A DNA stretch of 64,000 bases from contig JADJSV010000001.1 in the NCBI GenBank assembly GCA_016711505.1, forward strand, positions 682,001-746,000, given 5' to 3'. Of this stretch, positions 27,208 to 36,121 are shown piece by piece. The notes under the pieces were generated by a model that saw only the letters and a program-made list of their open reading frames with translations, was not told the DNA's origin and ran no database searches. This DNA comes from Bacteroidota bacterium (lineage in GTDB: Bacteria > Bacteroidota > Bacteroidia > AKYH767-A > 2013-40CM-41-45). The translations under genes were made by a program, and so were the position numbers. Each line of letters opens with the position of its first letter. Position 1 is the first letter of the stretch.

Positions 27208-28140
27208 TTAACCTAATAATCCCCGACCGGTTTTATTGATCTTACCTTGCTCCTTGTAATCGATTGCAAGTTTATCCAAAACACCGTTTACAAATTGCTT
27301 GCTCTTAGGGGTACTGAAATCTTTTGAAATATCTATGAATTCATTGATCGTAACTTTTACCGGAATATTCGGGAATGTTACCAGTTCTGTTAAGGCCATT
27401 TTAAGAATCAGAATATCCATCAATGCAATTCTGTCCACTTCCCAGTTCTTTGTACGTTCGCTGATCGCTTCTTCAAACTCTTTATTGTTCAGGATCGTCT
27501 GATTGAAAAGTTTTCTTGCGAATTCCTTATCGTCTTCTTCATCTTTATATAAAGGCAACAATTCAAATTTATCTGTGTCGTAAAAATTCTTCATCGTACG
27601 ACCGATTATGTGCATGATAAAATCGAAATCTTCATTCCAGAAAATATTCTCTTCTTCAATGTGATGCTGAATTGCTTCAGACTTTTCAATGAACTTTTTG
27701 AAAACTGTTGTCAGGAAATCTCTTTCCGATGCGTCATCATTTTCAAGAAAACTTCTATACTCATCCGATTTCTTTATTTCCAGAAAGATCTTTCTGATCA
27801 GATCCTGTTCTTTCTGCCAGCTCATCTTAGTACGATTCAGCTGACGGATAAATTCCGGATCTTTCTCCATTTCAAGAATGAAACGCAGATTGAACATTCT
27901 GTGCTTTGCAGCAAGTTCGGTCTTATTGGGAAAAAATTTTGTATGCAGATCATCAGCGTCGTTCTGATCTGAATCTGCCAGTTCTTTTACAAAAAGCAAT
28001 AGGTAGATATATAATTCGTAAACCTTATCTACACTCCTTATCATTTCGCGCTCCGCAATAGCAAGATCATTCTTCTCCGCCTGAAAAAAAGCGTAAAGGG
28101 CTTGGAGGACTTTTATTCGGAGTTGGCGGCGGCTGAGCAT
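27208..28140 (-). CDS. nusB: Transcription antitermination factor NusB (long Bacteroidota form)
   Basis: 310 residues, about twice the length of E. coli NusB. It opens with the family start MLSRRQLRIKVLQALYAFFQ. The C-terminal NusB domain (about 200-300) shows WEVDRIALMDILILKMALTE, PVKVTINEFIDISKDFSTPK and FVNGVLDKLA. NusB binds the boxA RNA with S10 to keep RNA polymerase processive on rRNA operons. The extra middle region is normal for the phylum. It is the first gene of the cluster and a family F hairpin lies just upstream. Confidence 0.94.
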   Translation of the reverse strand: MLSRRQLRIKVLQALYAFFQAEKNDLAIAEREMIRSVDKVYELYIYLLLFVKELADSDQNDADDLHTKFFPNKTELAAKHRMFNLRFILEMEKDPEFIRQLNRTKMSWQKEQDLIRKIFLEIKKSDEYRSFLENDDASERDFLTTVFKKFIEKSEAIQHHIEEENIFWNEDFDFIMHIIGRTMKNFYDTDKFELLPLYKDEEDDKEFARKLFNQTILNNKEFEEAISERTKNWEVDRIALMDILILKMALTELVTFPNIPVKVTINEFIDISKDFSTPKSKQFVNGVLDKLAIDYKEQGKINKTGRGLLG

Positions 28141-28167
28141 TTTGTTGGCAGGTACTTTGTTGAAATT

Positions 28168-28312
28168 GTAAGTGGTAAATAGTGATTGGTAATTAGCACT
28201 ACTTACTATACTGAAAGTGGATAATTCTATTTAGAAATGAAACAAGAGTGAATTGTTGTAAATAATTGCAGTAGTAACTAGTGCTATTCACCACTTACTA
28301 CTCACCACTTAC
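28168..28312. repeat. Family F heptad inverted repeat (GTAAGTG units)
   Basis: Left arm 28168-28203 reads GTAAGTG, GTAAATA, GTGATTG, GTAATTA, GCACTAC. Right arm 28277-28312 is the inverse (ending CCACTTAC). The arms pair imperfectly over 36 bases around a 73-base loop. The Leu dehydrogenase stop codon (28309-28311) lies inside the right arm. Confidence 0.8.
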
Positions 28313-29400
28313 TGCCGGGAACCGGCAATGCGTTCTTCTGCAATTTTCTTCGCTGCTTCGATCGTAGAAATTTTTTCCGTCGTTGCTTTTCTGAAAACTT
28401 CTAACGTCGTTTCATAAATAGCTTCTGTATGCTGAATAGCAACTTTTCTATCGTAGCCGTGCAATTCAGAATAAACATTTATTAAACCACCGGCATTGAT
28501 TAAGAAATCGGGAGCATAAAGAATCCCTTTGCTTTCAAGCATTGGTCCGTGAACAAATTCATCAGCAAGCTGATTGTTTGCAGCTCCTGATACAACACCA
28601 CATTTCAATCGGGCGATATTCTCTGTATTCAATGTTGCACCTAAAGCGCATGGAGCGTAAATGTCCATATCAACATCATAAATTCCGTCTAAAGAAACTA
28701 CTTCTGCATTGTATTTAGCAGAGATCGTTTTAAGTGTATCCTGATTGATGTCCGTTATAAATACTTTTGCTCCTTCTTCAGAAACAAGTCGTACCAGATT
28801 TTCTCCAACATGTCCGATTCCCTGAATGGCAATTTTCTTTCCACTTAATGAATCAGTTCCCCACTTCTGTTTCGCAGAAGCTTTCATTCCCATAAAAACA
28901 CCATAAGCAGTAACCGGAGAAGGATCTCCACCACCACCCATTGTTTCAGGTAAACCTGTAACGTGTTTAGTAGATTTAGAAACATTTACCATGTCGCCTG
29001 TTGATGTTCCAACATCTTCAGCCGTAATATATTTTCCATTCAACGACTCAATGAATTGTCCGAATTTAATGAACATCTCAGGAGTCTTATCAGTTTTTGA
29101 ATCACCAATGATCACTGCCTTTCCACCGCCCAATTTCAATCCTGAAATAGCTGCTTTATAAGTCATACCGCGCGATAAACGAAGTACATCATTCAATGCT
29201 TCTGCTTCTGTTTTATAATTCCACATTCTCGTCCCGCCTAATGCCGGACCTAAAGTTGTATTATGAATTGCAATTATTGCCTTTAAACCGGTACCTTTAT
29301 CGTGACAAAAAACGATCTGTTCGTGGTCTGAAAAAGAAGGGTTGCCAAATACAAAGCCGGTTGCATTTGCGACCTCTTTCACATCTTTTACTTCAATCAT
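28309..29400 (-). CDS. Leucine/valine/phenylalanine dehydrogenase (Glu/Leu/Phe/Val family)
   Basis: 363 residues. The N-terminal catalytic domain has GPALGGTRMWNY and the lysine motif KLGGGKAVIIGD; the Rossmann domain has IAIQGIGHVGENLVRLV. Size and motifs fit Leu/Val dehydrogenases, which reversibly deaminate branched-chain amino acids with NAD+ to 2-oxo acids, better than glutamate dehydrogenase (about 450 residues). Exact substrate is uncertain. The stop codon falls within a family F repeat arm. A -7 box TACCTTTG is at 29438-29445. Confidence 0.9.
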   Translation of the reverse strand: MIEVKDVKEVANATGFVFGNPSFSDHEQIVFCHDKGTGLKAIIAIHNTTLGPALGGTRMWNYKTEAEALNDVLRLSRGMTYKAAISGLKLGGGKAVIIGDSKTDKTPEMFIKFGQFIESLNGKYITAEDVGTSTGDMVNVSKSTKHVTGLPETMGGGGDPSPVTAYGVFMGMKASAKQKWGTDSLSGKKIAIQGIGHVGENLVRLVSEEGAKVFITDINQDTLKTISAKYNAEVVSLDGIYDVDMDIYAPCALGATLNTENIARLKCGVVSGAANNQLADEFVHGPMLESKGILYAPDFLINAGGLINVYSELHGYDRKVAIQHTEAIYETTLEVFRKATTEKISTIEAAKKIAEERIAGSRQ

Positions 29401-29437
29401 AGGATAGCTTTATTAATTTTGTTGCGCATTTAAGCGG

Positions 29438-29467
29438 CAAAGGTAGGGTTATTTTCGAGGCAGCAAA
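29438..29467 (-). promoter_or_regulatory. Promoter of the Leu dehydrogenase gene
   Basis: On the minus strand TACCTTTG (29438-29445) is preceded by TTTG (29464-29467) with 18 bases between. This is close to the 19-21 spacing of Bacteroidota promoters. The ATG is 38 bases downstream. Confidence 0.6.
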
Positions 29468-29488
29468 AAGACCCGTTGTATATTGATT

Positions 29489-31276
29489 ATGAAAGCATTA
29501 AAACACTTAAACAAGTACTTTTTAAAATATAAAAGGCATCTCATTCTGGGACTGTTCTTTGTCATCGGACAAACTGTCCTGGCCATCTATTCCGTCCAGA
29601 TCCTGGGCCATTCGCTGGATTCCGTCATCACCATGATGAAAGACCTCGAATCCGGGGTTGCAAATTATGGACAAAGCGAGATCAGAAAGAAAGTTTTTAC
29701 TTTTCTAGTTTTGATCATTTCCGTAGCACTTGCAAGAGGTCTTGTCATGTTCATGATGCGACAAACGATCATCGTTATGTCGAGGTTAGTTGAATACGAT
29801 TTGAAAAATGAGATCTACAATCAATACCAACGACTCTCTTTAGCATTCTACAGAAGAAATAATACCGGTGACCTTATGAACCGCATCAGCGAAGACGTTG
29901 GTCGTGTGAGAATGTATGTCGGTCCGGCGATAATGTATACAAGTACGCTTGCAGGATTATTAGTCGGAGTTACATTCATCATGTTTACCATTAATACAAA
30001 GATGGCATTCTATGTATTGGCTCCTCTACCCTTACTCTCAATTTCTATTTACTACGTAAGTGACCTGATGAATAAAAAAAGCGAAGAAGTGCAACGGCAG
30101 CAAAGTCGGTTAAGCACATTCGTTCAGGAAACGTTTTCAGGCATTCGCATTCTAAAATCTTTTGTCAAAGAAAATTCTGTCTCCGATGAATTCTCAAAAG
30201 AAAGCGAATTGTATCTGAAGAAAAACATGAGTCTGGTGAAAGTAAATGCATTCTTTTTTCCATTGATGTTGTTGCTTGTCGGTATCAGTACATTGCTTGT
30301 TGTTTATATCGGCGGACAGGAAGTCATTGCCGGAAGAGCAACTTTTGGGAACATTGCGCAATTTATCATATATGTAAACATGCTGACATGGCCGGTTGCA
30401 ATGCTCGGTTGGGTTACCTCCATCATTCAGCGAGCTGCAGCATCTCAGGAACGCATCAATGAATTTTTACATCTGGAACCCGAGATCATATCAGGCAATA
30501 ATGAACCGATAGAAATTTCAGGCAAGATCGAATTCCGGAATGTAAGTTTTGTTTATCCTGATTCCGGAATCAAAGCTTTAGAAGATGTATCCTTCACCGT
30601 TACTCCGGGAAAATCACTTGCCATTTTAGGAAAGACAGGCAGCGGTAAATCTACAATTGCTAACTTGTTGCTACGAATGTATGATACAACAAGTGGAAAC
30701 ATTCTGGTCGACGACACCGACATCAAAAACGTTTCTCTTACCTCACTCCGCAAGCAAACAGGATATGTCCCGCAGGATGTATTTCTGTTCAGCGATTCAA
30801 TTGGCAACAACATTGCCTTCGGCTTAACCGATCAGGTTGACTCAAAAGCAAAAACAGAGCTCATCTATACAGCAGCTAAACAAGCCGTGATCTACGACAA
30901 CATAGACGAATTCCCGAAAAAATTTGAAACAATGATCGGCGAAAGAGGTATCACTTTATCCGGCGGACAAAAACAAAGACTTTCCATTGCCCGTGCAATC
31001 ATCAAGCAACCGAAGATCCTTATCTTCGATGATTCATTGAGTGCTGTCGATACAGGAACAGAAAGAAAGATCTTAGACAATCTCGAATTGATCATGAAAG
31101 GTAAAACGTCTTTGATCATTTCGCATCGCATATCTAGTGTGAAGCATGCGGATGAGATTATTTTTTTGGATGGGGGGAGAATAATTGAACGAGGGAATCA
31201 CAACTCTCTTATGGAAAAGGGTGGTGAGTATGCTGAGTTGTTTGATAAGCAGATGTTGGAAGAGGAAGAGGTTTAG
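29489..31276 (+). CDS. ABC exporter, fused permease and ATPase (MsbA-like)
   Basis: 595 residues from ATG 29489. The membrane domain has six predicted helices (about 18-310). The nucleotide-binding domain has Walker A LGKTGSGKSTIANLL, signature LSGGQKQRLSIARA, Walker B ILIFDDSLSAVDTGTE and H-loop SHRISS. A half-transporter of the MsbA/multidrug type, probably a homodimer exporting lipid or drug; the substrate cannot be read. The Walker B catalytic residue is D in DDS, where E is usual (DEATS), so ATP hydrolysis at this site may be altered. A family G hairpin follows 49 bases after the stop. Confidence 0.92.
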   Translation: MKALKHLNKYFLKYKRHLILGLFFVIGQTVLAIYSVQILGHSLDSVITMMKDLESGVANYGQSEIRKKVFTFLVLIISVALARGLVMFMMRQTIIVMSRLVEYDLKNEIYNQYQRLSLAFYRRNNTGDLMNRISEDVGRVRMYVGPAIMYTSTLAGLLVGVTFIMFTINTKMAFYVLAPLPLLSISIYYVSDLMNKKSEEVQRQQSRLSTFVQETFSGIRILKSFVKENSVSDEFSKESELYLKKNMSLVKVNAFFFPLMLLLVGISTLLVVYIGGQEVIAGRATFGNIAQFIIYVNMLTWPVAMLGWVTSIIQRAAASQERINEFLHLEPEIISGNNEPIEISGKIEFRNVSFVYPDSGIKALEDVSFTVTPGKSLAILGKTGSGKSTIANLLLRMYDTTSGNILVDDTDIKNVSLTSLRKQTGYVPQDVFLFSDSIGNNIAFGLTDQVDSKAKTELIYTAAKQAVIYDNIDEFPKKFETMIGERGITLSGGQKQRLSIARAIIKQPKILIFDDSLSAVDTGTERKILDNLELIMKGKTSLIISHRISSVKHADEIIFLDGGRIIERGNHNSLMEKGGEYAELFDKQMLEEEEV

Positions 31277-31324
31277 TTTTTTATCTGATAAAGAAGAAAA
31301 AGAAATCAAGTACGCTTAAAAAAT

Positions 31325-31419
31325 AAAACACTAAGATCACTGAGTTTTTAGCACAAGAACACAAGTGATACATTTTTCATTAGTGCTCTTGTGACAAATT
31401 TTAGTGAACTTAGTGTTTT
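31325..31419. repeat. Family G hairpin (AACACTAAGATCACTGAG arms)
   Basis: Left arm from 31325 (AAAACACTAAGATCACTGAG) pairs with a right arm ending 31419 (TTAGTGAACTTAGTGTTTT). The arms are about 40 bases, imperfect, with CACAAG/CTTGTG near the loop. It lies between the convergent ABC exporter and dnaB genes. The remaining bases to 31553 show no gene. Confidence 0.8.
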
Positions 31420-31553
31420 ATATTTTTCAATCATATGAAATCACTAAATTGTCAAAAGAACTCGGTTGCTTCTATTGCTGAAAATCACAAATATTAAAGT
31501 TTGCAAAAGAAAATACAACACTGAATAAGCATAGCGTGCCACTCTCCTATTAT

Positions 31554-33011
31554 CTAAAACGGCGTATCCTCATTCATATCATTCATCCTCGACCCTACTA
31601 TCATCCTGTTATTCGGGAATGTAGTTACGCTGCCAGATGGTGCGTCAAGGTCTGCTTCGCTGGCGTCAAGGTCAGTGAATTTTGCAAGGTGGTTGATGAA
31701 CTTTAAACGCACTGTATCCAAGGCACCATTTCTGTGCTTGGCAATGATGATCTCTGCTGTGCCTTTTGTCGGATTGTTATCTTCATCGAATTCGATTCCG
31801 TAGTATTCGGGACGGTAGATGAATGTAACCATATCTGCATCCTGCTCGATCGCTCCTGATTCACGTAAGTCACTTAGCTGCGGACGTTTTGAACCACCGC
31901 GCGATTCTACTGCACGACTTAACTGCGATAATGCAATCACAGGAACATTCAATTCTTTTGCCAATGCTTTCAGTGAACGCGAGATCGTACTGATCTCCTG
32001 CTCACGATTACCACTTTTCGCATCAACATCTGAACGCATCAACTGTAAATAATCGACAACGATCATTTCTATGTTGTACATCGCTTTCAGACGACGAGAA
32101 ACCAGTTTCTGCCACTCTGTATTGTCAAGTGTTCCTTTACGAAGTTTGTCGGATGGAATTCCTGTCTCTGAAGAGATCATACGTTGTACCAATTGTACAG
32201 ACGACATCTCCAATGAGAACACTGCAATCGGTCTGTTAAAACCTATAGCAGCATTTCTTGCAAGCGATAATACGAAGGCAGTCTTACCCATACCCGGACG
32301 AGCCGCAATGATGATAAGATCTGATTTCTGCCAGCCGGATGTGATCCGATCAAGATCGGTGAATCCGCTTTGTACTCCTGTTACACCGGTACCATGTAAA
32401 CGTGCAGCCTCAATTTGCTTATACGCTTCACTGACCATCGTACTCATCTCCTGATAATTTCTGCGGATATTTCCCTGAGCAACTTCGAAGAGATTTTTTT
32501 CTGCTTTATCTAAAAGCATGAATACATCGGACGTATCTTCATACGCATCTTTGATCGTTTCAGCAGAAATACGGATCAACTCGCGTTGAATGTGTTTCTG
32601 TAAAATGATCCTGGAGTGATATTCAATGTTTGCAGCGGAAGCAACACGATTTGTCAATTGTGTGATCGCATACGGACCACCAACAATATCCAACTCGCCG
32701 CTTTTCTTTAATTCATTTGTAACCGTTAAAATATCTATAGGCTCTGATCGCTCAAACAATCTTCTGATAGCCTGAAAAATGAGACGATGTGAATCTTTAT
32801 AAAACGAATCAGGGTGAAGAATGTCGATCACTTTCGTAAGCGCATCTTTCTCCAGCATCAAAGCACCCAGACAAGCTTCCTCAAGGTCTAATGCTTGCGG
32901 GGGAAGTTTGCCGAATTGCTGAGCCTGAAAAGTATTCATTGCAGTCTTGCTGCTTGGAACACGTTTTTTGGCAAGTGATTCGTTATAATTTGGTTGACCT
33001 TGATCTGACAT
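31554..33011 (-). CDS. dnaB: Replicative DNA helicase DnaB
   Basis: 485 residues. The N-terminal DnaG-interaction domain (LPPQALDLEEACLGALMLE, about 30-140) is joined to a RecA-like ATPase (about 195-460): Walker A ARPGMGKTAFVLSLA, Walker B MIVVDYLQLM, then SRSLKALAKELNVPVIALSQ and the arginine-finger region KHRNGALDTVRL. DnaB forms the hexameric fork helicase. No intein or extra domain. Convergent with the ABC exporter and preceded by a lipoprotein gene transcribed away from it. Confidence 0.96.
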   Translation of the reverse strand: MSDQGQPNYNESLAKKRVPSSKTAMNTFQAQQFGKLPPQALDLEEACLGALMLEKDALTKVIDILHPDSFYKDSHRLIFQAIRRLFERSEPIDILTVTNELKKSGELDIVGGPYAITQLTNRVASAANIEYHSRIILQKHIQRELIRISAETIKDAYEDTSDVFMLLDKAEKNLFEVAQGNIRRNYQEMSTMVSEAYKQIEAARLHGTGVTGVQSGFTDLDRITSGWQKSDLIIIAARPGMGKTAFVLSLARNAAIGFNRPIAVFSLEMSSVQLVQRMISSETGIPSDKLRKGTLDNTEWQKLVSRRLKAMYNIEMIVVDYLQLMRSDVDAKSGNREQEISTISRSLKALAKELNVPVIALSQLSRAVESRGGSKRPQLSDLRESGAIEQDADMVTFIYRPEYYGIEFDEDNNPTKGTAEIIIAKHRNGALDTVRLKFINHLAKFTDLDASEADLDAPSGSVTTFPNNRMIVGSRMNDMNEDTPF

Positions 33012-33150
33012 TTTTGAATTTACTGAACCGTAGAACTTATACGTTTTTGGGTGATAAAAATTTTGGTAAAAGGGATGCGAAGCTAGTTAAAACCGACGTC
33101 TGAAGTCTGCTTTGTTAATAACTTTAGTATCTTTGAAAAAAGGTATTTAA

Positions 33151-34479
33151 ATGTACAAAATTAGAGGAAAGAACCACTCTTTTTTTTTGAATGTATTGAA
33201 AATCTTGCGAATAGATTTTTGCACTTTTTTACTATTTCTGTCAGTCTTGATTTCCTGCAAAAAAGAGCAATCTGCAATACCCGTAGTTTCCGGTGGAATT
33301 ACAAATCCCCAGAACGGTTTTATTTGCAATTTCGGCGATACTATTTCTGTGGCAGGAAATTTATCGAGCGACTACCCTATTCAATCTGCTTTCATTTCTC
33401 TTTGTGATGAAAATTTCAATACTATCGTTTCCGGAAAAATGATCGGTGAAAATCTGGGAACAAATTATCAGTTTACTACCCAATTCATTCTCGAAAATCC
33501 TGATGCTTCTTCCGGAAATTACCGACTAAAAATTTCTATCCGTTCGGAAGACCAGACATTCAATTTAGATAATACAATTCAGATTCAGGTAAATTCTGTT
33601 CCACGAACTACCCTGAAAACATTTTGTGTGACAGGAAATAATTCCAATTTCACTTTGTATGAATTGAGTGGAACATCTCCGGTGATCATAAATAGTTACA
33701 ACTCTACATTTTTAAATTTACATGTAGAGAGTCGTTACAAAAAGATCTTTTTGTGCAGTAAAGAAAAAGTTATCGGTATGCATGCTGAAACTTTTGCGGA
33801 GCAATTTCAACTTTCTCCGGTTTCACTAAATTCTGATTCATTTATTACATCAGAATTGTACTCGCATAATCTTATTGTAGGGAAAAATGACGGAAATATA
33901 ATTCAGTACAATCCCGCAGGACAACGGCAATCCGAAACGGGCGAAAACTTATACTTCCGGACATTGCTGACAACAACTTCACCCGGATATTTGTATGCTT
34001 CAATTCTAAAAAATAACGACCGGAAAATTTCCGTCTTTTTCTTTCCCGGTGGTGGAGCCCGACAAGAACTTCTGGTTGACTTTGAAATCGTCAACTTTCA
34101 TCCGATTTCGGCAAATGAAATTCTGGTCGTTGGAAACAGAAATGGTCATATGCTGATCTGCAAATATTTCCTTAACACCAATGCAATCCAGGTCCTGACT
34201 GATGTCCCAACTACATTTTGCAATTCGACATTATCATATAATGGTATCATTCTCCTTTTGACCAATTCAGGTCTGATCAAATATGAGTACCCGGCCAATT
34301 CATTACAAACAAGAAACGCAGGCATTTTCAGTGGCGCTAATTATGATGAAGTAAATGATATATTATACTGTTTTTCAGGGAGTAATATCAAACAACTAAA
34401 TGGAACTTCATATACCGATCTGGGGGATATTTCGTTACCAGATAGCGTTATGGGAATTGGGGTTTTATATTCGAAATAA
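33151..34479 (+). CDS. Lipoprotein with beta-propeller-like repeats, unknown function
   Basis: 442 residues. An N-terminal basic-hydrophobic segment ends in the lipobox LSVLISC (Cys about 30), predicting an outer- or inner-membrane lipoprotein. An Ig-like part (about 40-145) is followed by about 280 residues of repeated beta strands (NLIVGKNDGNIIQYNP; EILVVGNRNGHMLICKYF; NGIILLLTNSGLIKYEYP) suggesting a WD40-like or quinoprotein-like propeller. No catalytic residues recognised. It is divergent from dnaB, and a family B hairpin starts four bases after the stop. Confidence 0.8.
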   Translation: MYKIRGKNHSFFLNVLKILRIDFCTFLLFLSVLISCKKEQSAIPVVSGGITNPQNGFICNFGDTISVAGNLSSDYPIQSAFISLCDENFNTIVSGKMIGENLGTNYQFTTQFILENPDASSGNYRLKISIRSEDQTFNLDNTIQIQVNSVPRTTLKTFCVTGNNSNFTLYELSGTSPVIINSYNSTFLNLHVESRYKKIFLCSKEKVIGMHAETFAEQFQLSPVSLNSDSFITSELYSHNLIVGKNDGNIIQYNPAGQRQSETGENLYFRTLLTTTSPGYLYASILKNNDRKISVFFFPGGGARQELLVDFEIVNFHPISANEILVVGNRNGHMLICKYFLNTNAIQVLTDVPTTFCNSTLSYNGIILLLTNSGLIKYEYPANSLQTRNAGIFSGANYDEVNDILYCFSGSNIKQLNGTSYTDLGDISLPDSVMGIGVLYSK

Positions 34480-34482
34480 AAT

Positions 34483-34566
34483 TTAACACAGAGAAAAAGG
34501 AGGAAAAAAGGGAGAAAAAAGAGATCTCTTATTCCTCCCTTTTTTTCTCCTTTTTCTCCGTGTTAA
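34483..34566. repeat. Family B hairpin, second copy
   Basis: Left arm 34483-34514 (TTAACACAGAGAAAAAGG, then GGAAAAAAGGGAG) pairs with 34535-34566 (CTCCCTTTTTTTCTCC ... CGTGTTAA). The arms are about 32 bases with two or three mismatches. It lies between two genes on the same strand, so its role is not limited to convergent pairs. Confidence 0.87.
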
Positions 34567-34643
34567 AAAAACCAGAAAATCAGAAATCCTGAATTCCAAG
34601 TCAGATTTAACTATATTGCAACCCTAAATCAACAAAATAAAGA

Positions 34644-35597
34644 ATGAATTTTCTTGACTTCGAAAAACCGATTGCAGACTTATTGGAGCAGATTGAAAAG
34701 CAGAAAACGATCGGAGAAAAAAGTAAAGTTGATGTGAGTGTGGCCGTTCGTCAGTTGGAATTAAAACTTGCTGAAACTCGGAAAAACCTCTACTCAGACT
34801 TAACTCCTTGGCAAAGGGTTCAGCTTTCACGTCATCCTGATCGTCCCTATACTCTATCTTATATTGATGCCATCACTGATAAAAACTTTGTCGAGCTCTT
34901 TGGAGATCGCACTGTAAAAGATGATAAGGCAATTGTCGGCGGACTCGGTTCTGTTGACGGGCAAACGATCATGTTTATCGGACAGCAGAAAGGAACGACA
35001 ACAAAGCAGCGCCAATACAGAAATTTTGGAATGGCTAACCCTGAAGGTTATCGCAAGGCACTTCGCTTGATGAAAATGGCAGAGAAGTTTAACAAACCTG
35101 TCGTTACATTGATCGATACTCCGGGAGCGTTTCCAGGTCTTGAAGCTGAAGAGCGCGGACAAGGTGAAGCGATTGCAAGGAACTTGTTTGAAATGGCAAA
35201 ACTGAAAGTTCCTATCATCTGCATTATCATTGGTGAAGGTGCATCCGGTGGAGCTTTAGGAATTGGAATCGGTGACAAAGTTTTGATGCTTGAAAATACC
35301 TGGTATTCTGTGATCTCTCCTGAATCGTGTTCTTCAATTTTATGGAGAAGCTGGGACTATAAAGAAAAAGCTGCAGAAGTTTTGAAACTTACAGCAGACG
35401 ATATGCTCAAGCAAAAGCTGATCGATGGAATTATCAAAGAACCAATCGGTGGCGCTCACACTCAACCTGAGCAAATGTTCAAGATCGTCAAGAATGAGAT
35501 CCTGAAACATCTCAAAGAATTAAGAAAAGATACTCCAACCGAATTAGTCAATAAACGAATTGACAAATTCAGTTCAATGGGTGTTGTCAACGAATAA
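34644..35597 (+). CDS. accA: Acetyl-CoA carboxylase carboxyltransferase subunit alpha
   Basis: 317 residues. N-terminal helical part, then the carboxyltransferase crotonase-like fold: RPYTLSYIDAI, FVELFGDRTVKDDKAIVGG, PVVTLIDTPGAFPGLEAEER and the oxyanion-hole glycines GEGASGGALGIG. With AccD it transfers CO2 from carboxybiotin to acetyl-CoA, the first committed step of fatty acid synthesis. No accD, accB or accC is nearby. A deaminase gene follows after 26 bases, likely cotranscribed. Confidence 0.96.
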   Translation: MNFLDFEKPIADLLEQIEKQKTIGEKSKVDVSVAVRQLELKLAETRKNLYSDLTPWQRVQLSRHPDRPYTLSYIDAITDKNFVELFGDRTVKDDKAIVGGLGSVDGQTIMFIGQQKGTTTKQRQYRNFGMANPEGYRKALRLMKMAEKFNKPVVTLIDTPGAFPGLEAEERGQGEAIARNLFEMAKLKVPIICIIIGEGASGGALGIGIGDKVLMLENTWYSVISPESCSSILWRSWDYKEKAAEVLKLTADDMLKQKLIDGIIKEPIGGAHTQPEQMFKIVKNEILKHLKELRKDTPTELVNKRIDKFSSMGVVNE

Positions 35598-35623
35598 TTT
35601 TTTTCCTTTAAAATACTACAACT

Positions 35624-36094
35624 GTGTCTGAAGAATCACACATGAATGAGGCCATTCGCCTTTCATTCGAAACCATGCGCAACAATACCGGCGGTCCCTT
35701 TGGAGCTGTCGTTGTAAAAGATGGCAAAGTCATCGCCCGTGGCTACAATAAAGTAATTTCATCAAACGACCCGACAGCACATGCTGAAGTAGTTGCTATA
35801 CGTGAAGCATGTAAAGCATTGAATACGTTTCAACTTGATGGCTGCGAGATCTACACCAGTTGCGAACCTTGTCCTATGTGTATGAGTGCGATCTACTGGG
35901 CACGTCCTTCAAAAGTATATTATGCAAATTCTAAAACAGATGCAGCAAACATCGGCTTTGACGATAATTTTATCTATGAAGAACTGGCATTGCCGTATGA
36001 GAAAAGAAAAATTCCACTCATTCGAATGATGGACAAAGAAGCGCTTGAAGCTTTTAAAGAATGGACGAGCAAGAACGATAAAACTCTCTACTGA
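35624..36094 (+). CDS. Nucleoside/guanine deaminase (CDA fold)
   Basis: 156 residues from a GTG start (MSEESHMNEAIRLS). Zinc and proton-shuttle motifs HAEVVAIREAC and PCPMCMSAIYWARP. The C-terminus FIYEELALPYEKRKIPLI resembles Bacillus guanine deaminase GuaD more than TadA (tRNA adenosine deaminase), whose tail differs. Guanine to xanthine conversion in purine salvage is the likelier role. It is the middle of an accA-deaminase-ispE run with gaps under 30 bases. Confidence 0.88.
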   Translation: MSEESHMNEAIRLSFETMRNNTGGPFGAVVVKDGKVIARGYNKVISSNDPTAHAEVVAIREACKALNTFQLDGCEIYTSCEPCPMCMSAIYWARPSKVYYANSKTDAANIGFDDNFIYEELALPYEKRKIPLIRMMDKEALEAFKEWTSKNDKTLY

Positions 36095-36121
36095 TTTTTA
36101 CAAATTGAAATTCTCTGCACT

